Source of the DNA: Zeus faber
Taxonomy: Eukaryota; Chordata; Actinopteri; Zeiformes; Zeidae
Direction: 5' to 3'
Length of the DNA: 64,000 bases
NCBI GenBank assembly: GCA_960531495.1
Contig: OY482860.1
Span: forward strand, 11,372,368-11,436,367
Positions 33,301 through 64,000 of this stretch are shown here, in pieces. Made by a program: the position numbers and the translations under genes. Under the pieces are notes generated by a model. It ran no database searches. It saw nothing but the letters and a program-made list of their open reading frames with translations, and had not been told where the DNA came from. Every line of letters starts with the position of its first letter. Positions within the stretch are counted from its first letter, which is position 1.

Positions 33301-35390
33301 GAACAAATAACTCACTTCAGACAATCTACAGTCAGATAAATTCATACCATAATACTTGAGGATTTACTTAAAACTTGAAAGCAAGGCAGAGGTGTGGAAC
33401 AAACAATTAGATACCAGTGATGGAAAGAACTTTGTTACTGCACTTGAGTATATTCAGTTTGGGATGCTTTCGACTTTTACTCGTCTATACATGTCTAGCA
33501 TTGTGATGTTGCGTTCGCTTTTTATTTTTATTTTATTTTTTTTATCTAAGTCCAGGGCCTTATCAAACAGCTCATTTTGGATTTCTCATCAATGATTCGT
33601 TCATTCCATATCCTGGAAATGACTATGGCGCCACCTATACAACAATAATAAAATTAAAAGATGTAATTAGGATCTGCACTTCCTGTGGTAATATAGACTT
33701 ATATCAGGGCATCAAGTGCTTTTACTTTTGATACGTCAGTACATTTGCACATACTTATACTTTTATGTAAGTAGAAATGTCAATTTGGAACTTTCACTTT
33801 TCCAGGGAATAAGTTTTTGCCAACATTTCTGAAGGTTATCTGTGGTAGAGTACTCTGACCTTTTACCTAAGTATGTAGAGCGGGCCAACTTTGCAAAACT
33901 AATATGGGAAATCCCTACAATTTAAAGCATATTGTTGAATGTCCACCATAAGTATTTCTATCAAATGCAACATTAAAAATCTGCATCCTAAGTCACTGAA
34001 AGACTGGAGTGAGGATCTCGGGAAATGAGATGTCTTGAGCGTCATGCGTGTGGAGCCTATCTGCAGTGTGAAGGCCAAGCAGCTGTCTGCCCCGGAGAGC
34101 GGCCTCGACCGCCAGTCCCCAGCACAGCGTCCCCAGCTGGTTCGCGCAGGACGTGACGGCAGCGTATCGCGTTGGGAGATAGGAGAGGCCGTTCCTGAGC
34201 TGGAGGTGCCATCGTGGCTCGCAGTGTTGCGGGTCCTGACGACAAAGCTAACTGGGGAGGTGGTTCCTAATCAGGGAGGACAAGGTCTACGAAGGTAAAT
34301 ATGTTGCAAAGTGGGAGAGCTTATTGAAAAGGATGTGCGAACCCGCTCTGTTCTCTCACTTCCCAGCGACAAGTGAGTTTTGCAACACAGTTATCGCAGG
34401 AAGTCTTGCAAAAGTCAAGGACCGCAGATTCGACATTTTGTGAAGTTGTAATGACCATTTTGAGAAGATGTGATCACAGTTTTGTGCTTGTGATCCTAGA
34501 TTTCCTAGATACTGGAAAATGGCTTAAAGTAAAAAAAAAAAATTTGAAAATATTGGTATTTTCATCCCAATATTAAATGACACATTGGTGAAATGTTTCA
34601 ATTCAAATTCAAAATACAGGTGTGTGTGAATGTTTATTGTGAGTGAAAATTTCAATATACATGTTGAGATTACAAGCTCTCGCGTTTTGCAACATAACCA
34701 AAACCAAAACCCTAACCCTAACCTCCTGGTGGCAATTCAGCTATGAGGTCTATGATGACTTTGCATTTGTGGGTTTAGTTGTACTTTAAAGTCTTGAGCC
34801 AAAATAATATATATATTTTTTTCCCCTATGAAGAACTTCCCATCCTATCACGCCTCAATGTTGTGACCATGTGTACCAAGACGTTGAGAGTCCTGGAAAA
34901 TTATATTGCTAAATTTTAACTACATGTAAGTGGAATACTAGAAGGATTTACTACACTACTCTACACCTATTATTTATGTATCTTGATCTGTGTATGTGTT
35001 AGCTTTACACATGCCTGCTATAAAGCATCAGTCATCTCCAAGCAGGTTAAACAATGGATTATTTCACTTTATGGGTATTTATGGATATCGTTATGTGGCT
35101 ACAACAGAGAGAGCGCATCTAAAGAAATCGGTTTACTGAGAGTGATCATTGATTTGTTAACTGAGTGATCAATGGCTGATCACCTGCTTTCCACTGGTAA
35201 TAGAGAACCTTGTTTTATTATTCATTATTCATGTTTCAGTACATTATTATAGAAGTAATAACCTGGAGCCACAACTTATCAACAGACCCACCACACCACG
35301 CAAAACCACTGTCGGCTTCCTCGCTACAAGCACCAAACAGCATCCATGCAATTATTAAATAGAAAAAACTATTCTTCGATAAATCCAGTT
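33301..35390. other. Intergenic region between convergent borcs7 and nt5c2
   Basis: No supported exon. A GC-rich island at about 34030-34310 stands out from AT-rich surroundings and has an open frame with no recognised domain. AS3MT and CNNM2, which occupy this interval in human, are not visible. Confidence 0.5.
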
Positions 35391-36247
35391 TTTATTGAAT
35401 TCATTTAAATTATATTCGCACATTCACAAATGAGGCCCAATGAAACTATCTACGTTTTCATACACTGCTTCTTCATTTCTTCTGATGTTATTTTCTCTTT
35501 CAAAGCCAAACACATGATTGTGTCATGCAGCTTTATTAAAAATTCTTAAATATATTTATTGCACATCGGAGATTGAATCACCATCTGAGCTGTGGATTAA
35601 AAAAAAAAAAAAGTTCAATGTTCAATCAAGAGTGGAACAACCTCAGTTCAGATCCGCATCCTAGTTCTTGAAGCCGGAGAACCAGTTTGTCTCTATGCCC
35701 TTATCATAACTCAGGATAACTGAGAAGTAATCATACTGCGAGCTTCCACGCAAGTGTGTGGAGAGAAAATGACTGGAAGCTATTTCCTCCATTTAACCAG
35801 AATTATTTTTCTGAAATGTCTGATCGATTTTTATGATATAAATCAGCTTTTTTGTCACTCAAGTGAGTAAAATATGTCGTCACTGTGATCAGAATTGTTG
35901 CAGACAATCTTTAATAAACAAAAAAATAAGAATATTTCTCGGAACACTTAAAATTGCAGCATTTCTTGGAACATTGATAAACTGATAAAATCTTTGCATG
36001 TATAAGAAACCCTCCAGTTCACTGACAACAGCCGTTTAAAAGGCAATATTCAAAAACACTTTTGCTCAGTACAGTCAAGAAAAAAAACAAAAAAACATGC
36101 AGAATGATCCGTGAACAATTGCTTGGATGGAAAAAAGTAAGAAAGGAAAATAACAAGTAAACAAATTATTTCTCTCTTTCAGCACATCTTAGTGACACGC
36201 TGGGACATCCGAATGACCAATCAAACACCAGGCAGTCGAAAATGAAA

Positions 36248-36280
<33 letters not shown>

Positions 36281-37261
36281 GTTTCATCAAGACAGAACAA
36301 CACGACAGTAACATCCAGAGGCGTTGCAGACATCACACTCCCAGCGCACGACCACGCTATGACATGGACAACGACAACAACCAGAAATCGGAACTAGAAA
36401 TGCTCTCGGTTCAAAGCAGCATATGCATTTTTGGACACCCAGTCACACCTTGCAAATATGAAAACACACTGTCAAAAAATATACTCTATGAGTCTTTAAC
36501 GCTCGTCTTCAGAACAGCAGAGAACAGTGAGCCGGCTGAATAAGAACAGAATAAGGCAGCAACCGTTTCTTAACACTTGACAATGAAAGCATCAGCAGTC
36601 ATGACGGCTTGTATCAGAACACAGATTCATTTGCATCTTATTTAACCACCGTCGCCGTGGAATCCTGGGTAATGTGGGACGACACTACTATTGGGTAAAG
36701 GGAGGCAGCTCTGAGTAAACGAGGAAATGTCTTGGAGCTGGCAAAAAAATGGTCGCCGGCTGGAAGCAGAATCCCAACACCTCCCAGTTGTTCCCAACCG
36801 CAAGCGACTATTAGACCTTCCGTTTTACAAAAATGTAAAATAACAAAATTAAAATAACACATACTCCTCCGGGAGCAGTACAACCATCCTTAGACTGGGT
36901 ACAGCCTAACTGGTGGATATGGCACTTGTTGATATAGCAAAAAGATAAAATCTAATCAACCAACAATACAATTTGACATTCATAAGGCAGCTCCTCTGTC
37001 GCAGCTTCCCATTACAGTATTTTACATTACAGAATCTTTTATTCGGCTACCTCTTCTCTGGGAAAAGGTCAAGGGAAGCGTACAATCCTAAAATAACACC
37101 ACCTACCTCCTCACGCTCTCTAAAGTCAGTTTGCAGTTCCCCCAGTTCTTCCACTTTCTGTCCGTAGTATTTTCGATAGATCGTCGAGAACGGAAAAACC
37201 AACAGGAGAACAAGAGCGTCTGTGGGAGCAAATCATCCAACGCGGCTCCTCTACCTCCAAC
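35391..37261 (-). other. nt5c2 3' UTR (probable)
   Basis: Minus-strand sequence after the nt5c2 stop. Candidate poly(A) signals on the minus strand (TTTATT on +) occur at 35391-35396 and near 35531. An A-run then G-run lies at 36249-36281. The end point is inferred, not shown. Confidence 0.45.
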
Positions 37262-55860
<18,599 letters not shown>

Positions 55861-56539
55861 CTCTAACCGTTCAAACTGTTTCTGAAAAGGAATAAGTGGA
55901 AGTGGATTCAACCAGGTCACCCGGCCCCTCTACAAACATTTCTTCATATTGAGTCACTTCTTCAAACTCTTCACAAGTTAGCAAAAGAGCAGTCTATACG
56001 GGCCAAACTGCGAAGGATTGTTCATTGCTTTGACACAAAAACGGATTCACAACCAGAGCATTAAAAATTCATCAACACGATTTGCAGTAAAACAAAAACA
56101 ACCAAAAAAACAAACAGTAAACTATATAAAAGTATATATATACACACAAAATTCATTCCAGAATAGCACACTTCGCAGTTATATATCTGATGTCAGTTAT
56201 CGTGCAGAAGATGTCACAAGATGAGGCCACATCTTCACAAACACAGACCGAGATAAAAAGGTAATAGCTGGGTTAGGACACCACCCCCATTCTTACCGAC
56301 GAACACAGGCTGATCAAAGCAGCCTGACTATTTAAAGCGGATAACGTCAGTACAGATAGACCCGGCAGGGACTAGTGATGGAAGGCGCCAAAGGTGGATC
56401 AATAAAAATCGCTGAGGCAGATCCTCTCAAAAGTATGTCTTTTGGGAGAGAAATGCGAATTTAGCATCGCAACAATTTACTTCTGTCAAGTCTATATTTT
56501 GCTGGGATCTAAACGTGTAAATGAGTCGCGCTCAAATAT

Positions 56540-57110
56540 GAATTACCGTGAGCCAGACGCCGTCAACTCCTTTTTGCCCTTTGAACTTGTATTTAGTCCT
56601 CAGTAATTATTTCCAGTTTGCGAGCCAAAGGTCCACTCGCCCGGCCCCTCTTTTCCCTGGGTGACGCCAGTCATTTGCCTCGTTCGCTGTGACCGAATCG
56701 TTCGAGTCCTGCATCGCGAGTCGACGCGGTGCGGCGATAAACAGACGCCGGAGAGAAGCCATGCTAACGAGCTAGCCAGAAAAACCTCCTTTGCTCTACG
56801 GGTCAATTTTTGATTGAAAAGCCCCCCCGAAAACACGCGTCGGGGAGGTGGCACGGGGAGGCTGGCACCTCGCAACCCCGGTGAACGATTCCTGGCCGGG
56901 TACTTTTTAAGAGAGGGACAGCCTGACCGGGCACGGGAACAACTCACCCTCCAGCGCAGCTCCGCCAGCGAGTATTGCGGGGCGTGTAACCGCGCATGCG
57001 TAGAGCACGTCGGAAAGGGAAAGTTCTTTTGAGACGAACGATCAGTCGCGGTCGCGCTCACGCCACGTCTCCGTGCGCCGCTCTAAACGTGCGCATTTTT
57101 TTGGGGGAAT
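56540..57110. promoter_or_regulatory. CpG-rich region, probable nt5c2 promoter and first non-coding exon
   Basis: CpG density is much higher here than around it (for example CGCGGTCGCGCTCACGCC near 57048). It lies upstream of the first coding nt5c2 exon, which has an acceptor and so needs an upstream exon. No TATA box. The exact start and donor cannot be fixed by eye. Confidence 0.5.
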
Positions 57111-57701
57111 GCAAAATCAGCTCCATGACCAAGGCCCCCTCAACAGATCGAGGAACCCCCTCTCTATCGGCCTATGATAAACCACCTTGTGCTGTAAAAT
57201 TTCACTTAAAAATTGCTGGGATAAAAAACTTCCGCATTAATGAGGTTGAGTATATATTTTTGCGACAATCAAAAAAGATATAGTGTAAAAATGTAATAAT
57301 AAACTATATTTTTACCATATCCCTATATATTTTCAAAAATATATATTATTCGTGCATATAGCTGGAGTTTCATATTTCCCCCCCCCAAAGCATTTTTGTC
57401 AATGCTTAATTTACACGAAGAGCAACACAGCAGGTCATAAGTCAGGGTAAAACTAATACCAGTGTTATAGCATCACATAATAAGTAAAACAATCTCCCTG
57501 GAGTAGTAGAAATATAAGTACTGGGTGAAACGTTTAAATTGCGACGTTTGATCTGAGTTTACTGTCCAATGTTATTCTCTTCAGACGAGCGGGACGCCGC
57601 ACGCACGCCCCCTGTTGGCCAGCGACGAAATCGGGACGGAACTGGCCGGGAGACGGCGGAGCAGATTTTCAAAAGATTCGTTTCCATCCCAGCGGGGAAG
57701 A

Positions 57702-57709
57702 CACTATAG
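57702..57709. repeat. 8-bp target-site duplication, left copy
   Basis: CACTATAG here and at 59979-59986 flank the hAT element exactly. Confidence 0.88.
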
Positions 57710-59978
57710 CAAGGGTGTCGAACTCATTTTAGCTCAGGGGCAACATTCAGCCCAATTTGATCTCAAGTGGGCCGGACCAGTAAAGTCATAGCATAATAAC
57801 CTACAAACCACGATAACTGCATTTTTTTTTTTTAATTTAAGTGCAAAAAAGTACAAGTACATTCTGAAAATGTTCACACTGAATGAACTATCCTTTAACA
57901 AAACATTGTCAACATTGTTTAAAAAAAAAATGCAATTTCAACAAAACATTTAGTCAGAGGTATCTGGAACTAAACAATATAATATTTAACTTTTTGATTA
58001 AAACAACTTGTCAAGATCTAGAAATTATTTTAAATGTACATTCATCTCCACATCTGTGTAGAGATCCTGACCACCTGAACCGACACACCGCACCAAACAA
58101 ACTGAAGAAGGAACTATTAAGGAAAAATGTTAAGTTATCCCCCGTCTTGTAAATGTATAAAATTTATACGTAAAAAAAATACATAAAAACTGTGAACAAT
58201 AGAGTTCCTCCAAACCAAACTATTTTGTACTGAAGCTGCTGACTGACATTATATTGCACCATGTTGAGTGTCTTAAAATATTTCCACAGTAAGTATTAAT
58301 TTCACAAAACTATATTCTTCAGGGTGCAAAGGTGTCTGAAGAATCAATTTACACGAAGTCAACTTTGCCGTTTGCTTTGCTCCTGAAACTTGACATCTTT
58401 TAGCCTTCACAAAGTGCATCAATATCAGGCGTCAAATCCTGAGCAGCAGCCAATTTGAGCGCGGCTTTGTTTTAACGATGCTCATTTCGAAGAATACTTG
58501 TTCACAAAGGTAGGTAGCCCCAAACATGCGCAAAGCCTTTGCAGCAGGAGTTGTCAAATTGGGGTACCCTGGCAAGAGACGGTGATAAAATGTCTCCAAG
58601 CCCGCCCAGGCAAATGTGTCCTTCAAACCGAAGTCACACTGCAAGTCAATTATTTCACACTCTACGTCGACGGGCAAATCAGAAGCCTTGACTGTGAATG
58701 GCGAGCGAAAAACTGCGAATTCTGTCCCAAGTTCACCAAAGACCTGAAACCGCTGCTCAAGCTCCCGCAGCAATCCAGCCGTTCTAGGGATTGCAATTCC
58801 GGCACCGGTTCGCCCCTTTTCTCCGTGAACTGTCCGATTTCGGGTCGTAGATAAAAATAAAAAAAAAACGCCTCCGCGCGGCACCTCGGCTTAGCCGCCT
58901 TACTTCAGTGTGGTGTGGCAGGCCGCAGGTAACGTCTTCATCACGGAGAAGGCTGTCAAACTGACGACGATTCAGACCTCTGGCTCAAATGCAATGAATA
59001 GTTCTGACAACCGCTTCCATGACGTGATCCGTTTTTAACGACCTGTAGCGCAATGCCTCCCGGTGCAAAATACAGTGGAATGTCCAAAAACGATGCCCTC
59101 CATTTGCAGCCTGTACCTTCCCTCTGACAACGCCTGCCGCTACAGATGCTACGACAGAGTGAGAGTTGAAAATGTCATTTACGGTTGTGGTGTCCATCAT
59201 AGGCACCGACTCCAGCAACTCCATAGTGGCGGTTGAATATGGCCATTTGAGCAACATCCATAATGTCCGCGCTCTCGTCAACTGCAACCGAAAGTGCAAC
59301 AAAAGACGTGACTTTGTGCTTCGTTTGGCTGTCCACATCAGCCGAAAGACCCGAAATCCTGTCTGCCACCGTGTTTCTCGTCGGGCTAATGTCAGCAAAA
59401 GTCTGTCTTCAGCGTGCATGTTTTCTCCCCCTCGCAGTATGGTTTTCATGCTGATGCTATTTCGCCGGCAATAAGGTTTTAAGGCTTTCACCGCTGCATC
59501 ACTGATATCTCGGCTACGGGTAAAAACAGACTTCTGTTTCTCCAGACCCGCTAACAAATCGCTTATCTTCTGCCCTTTGCAAGCTGTTGTACTTTGCGCC
59601 ACGATGAGTCTCGTAGTGGCGCCGAATATGATCTTCTTTAAGTCCTGAAACCTGCTGCGAACACACCCATCACACGGGTTTCCCATTCGCCTCTGTAAAT
59701 AAATGGGAAACGGTCCGTTTCTCTTGGAAAGCTCTACACTCTGCGTCCTCTTTTCTCCTTTTCGACGAAGACATTTTAGGTAATGAGGGTGCCACGGAGT
59801 TTACCGTTGACAGCAAAATAACCTGTAGGATAAGATTTTTATTTTTTTTTATCGGCAGCTCCAGCATAAAGCACAGCATACAGTTTGCTTGCTTGACAGT
59901 GTTGTGTGCGACCCCCAGTGGAAGATTTTGAAATAGCAGTCACTTTTATTGATTATGGCCGTATGTTTGACACCCCCA
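57710..59978 (-). mobile_element. hAT-Charlie DNA transposon (GTF2IRD2-like transposase), degenerate
   Basis: The ends CAAGGGTGTCGAAC and, inverted, TGGGGGTGTCAAAC are imperfect terminal repeats, flanked by the 8-bp duplication CACTATAG. The minus strand carries broken transposase frames: MSSSKRRKEDAECRAFQEK (start near 59774), LLAGLEKQKSVFTRSRDISDAA (near 59550), SVPMMDTTTVNDIF, QAANGGHRFWTFHCILHREAL (about 59100) and a C-terminal piece ending near 58435. The BED zinc-finger part is cut short and frames shift several times. The matched 8-bp duplication shows insertion as a unit. It sits between the nt5c2 promoter and the interferon. Confidence 0.87.
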
Positions 59979-59986
59979 CACTATAG
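59979..59986. repeat. 8-bp target-site duplication, right copy
   Basis: CACTATAG, identical to 57702-57709. Confidence 0.88.
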
Positions 59987-60702
59987 GATTGAGCACGGGG
60001 GGGTCACACGCACAGTGTTGGGATTCTAGCGCACGGGGTGGGAGCCAACGTTAAGATTTACGCCAATAACATCAAACCAACCTGTTGATATTCTCGCCAG
60101 ACAAGTCTCACTGTGATTGCCTGACCGTCCCTCCCTGAAAGACGAAGGCGTGTGGGTTATTACTACTCTAGAAGCAAACAGAAATGGTTTGGGTTCTGAG
60201 CCACATGACGTGCGGCACTGTAAGTTGGATGAAAAATAAATCTTAAGGAAGAATATAATAATACTGCTGCGACTACTACTACTACTACTAATACTTCTAC
60301 TACTAATAATAATCATAATAAACTAGATATTAATGTATAAAAGTGTAGCTGTTGTATTATTATTTGAGTGATCAGCTGCATCAATACAATTGCTTTTATA
60401 GTTGCTTTTATTATATTATGTGCAAATAAAGCACGTCAATAGTAAAATATTATCATAATATGGTCCTGCAAAATAGATTATTAATTAATGATTAAGAAAT
60501 AATTATAATTATTATTGTGACTATACTCTATGTGCCAAATGATTAAATGATTACTAAAACAACTTAAAAAGTTAATAACGTGGATATATTTTGATCATAG
60601 GAAATGTTGTGGCAATAAATCAAAATAACATTTTTTGATTCTTGAGAGTTAATCGTTGAGAAATGATCATTGGGATTGTCATCACAATCTTTTCAATTCC
60701 CT

Positions 60703-60921
60703 AGAATCGATCCAGTGCCAATCACTGGTTTCGGGTTTACTCCTAATGATGGAAAAAAAATGGTAGGTTCGGTTGTAATACCGCAGTTTTCCTTTACCCC
60801 CCAGGGTGTCAGAGTCTACGTCAAGCCGCTGGGAGGCCTTTCGACACAACCAGAAAAAGCAAAGTATACAAGTCTAACCACGTTAACCAGTCTGAAGCAG
60901 AAGTTTAAAGAAGTGAAATGA
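60703..60921 (+). CDS. Possible terminal exon of an unidentified gene
   Basis: An open frame of about 70 codons follows a pyrimidine-rich acceptor-like CTTTTCAATTCCCTAG (ends about 60703) and runs to TGA at 60919-60921. It reads RIDPVPITGFGFTPNDG at the start and SLTTLTSLKQKFKEVK at the end. The composition (no low complexity, balanced residues) looks like coding sequence, but I do not recognise it. A possible earlier exon with a start codon is at about 57124-57241 (MTKAPSTDRGTPSLSAYDKP), on the far side of the hAT element. The link between the two is conjecture. A decayed element is the alternative. Confidence 0.35.
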   Translation, partial: RIDPVPITGFGFTPNDGKKMVGSVVIPQFSFTPQGVRVYVKPLGGLSTQPEKAKYTSLTTLTSLKQKFKEVK

Positions 60922-60967
60922 GAATCAAGCTGCAAACCACACGTTGCTTCTGCACAGCAGCTGATAC

Positions 60968-61137
<170 letters not shown>

Positions 61138-61625
61138 CCGAGGATGTTCCAGTGTAATGATATTTATTGATGGCTTAATATCAGAAGGTGTTGCAATGAC
61201 TCAACATCAAACACTGAAAGTCCTACCAGAAGCAAGACTCAACCGTATCATTAAAAAAATACATGCTTTTGAAATATTTTCGTTGGCTGTTGCATGTTGT
61301 ATTGGGTCGTTCTAAAATTGTATCTTTAAATATTAAATTACCACAAAATGATAAGAATATTTTCATATATATGATTGGAATTTTATTTTACTCATGTCTA
61401 TTTATGTATTTATTTATTATGTATATTTATTGGAATTTTAAGAGATTTGCTAAACTTCGATCGTGAAAACCATGAAGATTTGACTTTGGTTTTCGGGAGG
61501 TTATTTGTGATCAGTAACCATTTCACAACAAGATAAATCATTAATACAGAATATTTTGGGGAATATTAATTGAACGATGATGCACGTACCTGGGGATCGT
61601 GAAGCCCAGGTATGAAAAGCAGGCT

Positions 61626-61664
61626 GGGTTTCCCCGCCATTCCATTTCATTTCGCTTTTGATCT
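61626..61664. promoter_or_regulatory. kappaB-like and IRF/ISRE-like motifs upstream of the interferon
   Basis: GGGTTTCCCC (61626-61635) is a one-mismatch kappaB-type decamer. CCATTTCATTTCGCTTTTG (61642-61660) read on the minus strand contains two overlapping AANNGAAA-type IRF sites. Both lie within 60 bp of the TATA box. This arrangement is usual for virus-inducible interferon promoters; function is inferred. Confidence 0.5.
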
Positions 61665-61680
61665 GTTTTGGTTTTCCATC

Positions 61681-61688
61681 TATATAAA
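61681..61688 (+). promoter_or_regulatory. TATA box of the interferon gene
   Basis: TATATAAA, 205 bp upstream of the first ATG. The expected transcription start is about 61710. No ATG occurs between there and 61893, so the first ATG is the interferon start. Confidence 0.7.
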
Positions 61689-61892
61689 GTCGGATTCCAG
61701 GTGAACAGAACACTGACCCGAACAGAACAGATCAGCTCAGATCACACACACACACACACACAGAGACTCTCACTCGCATTCCAGACAAATACACAAAACC
61801 GGCTCTTTTAAGACACCTGCTCCAGACTACTGCCAACAGCGCCACCATAAACGCCGTGGACAATTGGAAGTACTGCAGCATAATTAGGAAAA

Positions 61893-63662
<1,770 letters not shown>

Positions 63663-63850
63663 CGCGGCCTCCATCAAACGTTTATTTATTGTATTTATTT
63701 TTTTTATGAAACATTATTTATTGATTTATTATACTTGCTCAATTTCTATATTGGTTACATTTTCATAGAATTTTAATAGTTTTTTGTTAAGAGTTCATAT
63801 TTTATAATGTTTGTTATATTTAATGTATTTATTTTATTTATGTTATAAAG
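63663..63850 (+). promoter_or_regulatory. AU-rich element in the interferon 3' UTR
   Basis: Many ATTTA pentamers, several overlapping (TTTATTTATTGTATTTATTT at 63681-63700; TATTTATTTTATTTATG near 63826-63842). Such elements mark unstable cytokine mRNAs. No clear AATAAA is seen before the window ends, so the 3' end is open. Confidence 0.7.
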
Positions 63851-64000
63851 AAGAAAACAGAATATGACCACAATTTTGACACAACAAAATGAATTGTATA
63901 CATTTGATACCTATTTATGTATGAACACAGATATCAGTGTATGAGACTTATAATCTGCGATTTTGGTCCCCGCAATTATTTTTAAATGACATTTTCTGTG

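Noticed and set aside
34035-34298. 87-aa open frame in a GC-rich island
   Set aside because: No recognisable domain, no clear splice signals, and both strands are open; not supported as a gene.
34709-34723. Telomere-like CCCTAA units
   Set aside because: Only about two and a half units; too short to mean a telomeric insertion.
56600-57061. 153-aa minus-strand open frame in the CpG-rich region
   Set aside because: Open frames arise easily in GC-rich promoter DNA; no similarity, and it lacks a supported start.

Overview
This is vertebrate nuclear DNA, almost certainly from a ray-finned (teleost) fish. It has split genes with GT-AG introns, long CA/GT and GA microsatellites, and teleost-type repeats: Tc1/mariner, hAT-Charlie, L1-like LINEs, a jockey/I-type LINE and tRNA-like SINE tails. 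No operons, CRISPR arrays or prokaryotic features are present. Exon models were assembled by eye from reading frame, splice signals and remembered family similarity; no alignment was run.

Five protein genes can be assembled end to end. (1) wbp1l, + strand, 10192-20198, 4 coding exons, 253 aa, a WW-domain-binding membrane adaptor. (2) cyp17a1, - strand, 31107-23668, 8 exons, 511 aa, steroid 17-alpha-hydroxylase/17,20-lyase. (3) borcs7, + strand, 31606-32920, 5 exons, 103 aa, a BORC lysosome-positioning subunit. (4) nt5c2, - strand, 55860-37262, 17 coding exons, 557 aa, cytosolic purine 5'-nucleotidase II. (5) A type I interferon, + strand, 61893-63662, 5 exons, 195 aa, with a TATA box, IRF- and kappaB-like promoter motifs and an AU-rich 3' UTR. 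The order wbp1l-cyp17a1-borcs7-nt5c2 matches the human 10q24 block, but AS3MT and CNNM2, which lie between BORCS7 and NT5C2 in human, are not seen. The interferon lies head-to-head with nt5c2.

Layout: 1-7071 is intergenic with repeats. 7072-9578 is a very young 5'-truncated non-LTR retrotransposon with a 701-codon open frame, flanked by a perfect 215-bp direct repeat. 9579-20.9 kb is wbp1l, whose introns carry a hAT MITE, a Tc1 element and an unassigned element with 13-bp inverted ends. 23.6-31.1 kb is cyp17a1, with an L1 fragment and a second Tc1 remnant. 31.1-31.6 kb is a 498-bp shared promoter gap. 31.6-33.3 kb is borcs7. 35.4-57 kb is nt5c2 with a degenerate L1 and a SINE in its large intron 5. 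57.7-60.0 kb is a hAT-Charlie element with an 8-bp target duplication. 60.7 kb holds a possible terminal exon of an unidentified gene. 61.6-63.9 kb is the interferon.

The genes do not form one pathway; they are a conserved neighbourhood. The most interesting points are the interferon beside nt5c2, long TG repeats serving as the 3' splice-site tract of two different genes, a GC-AG intron in nt5c2, and the 215-bp target-site duplication around an intact reverse-transcriptase frame.
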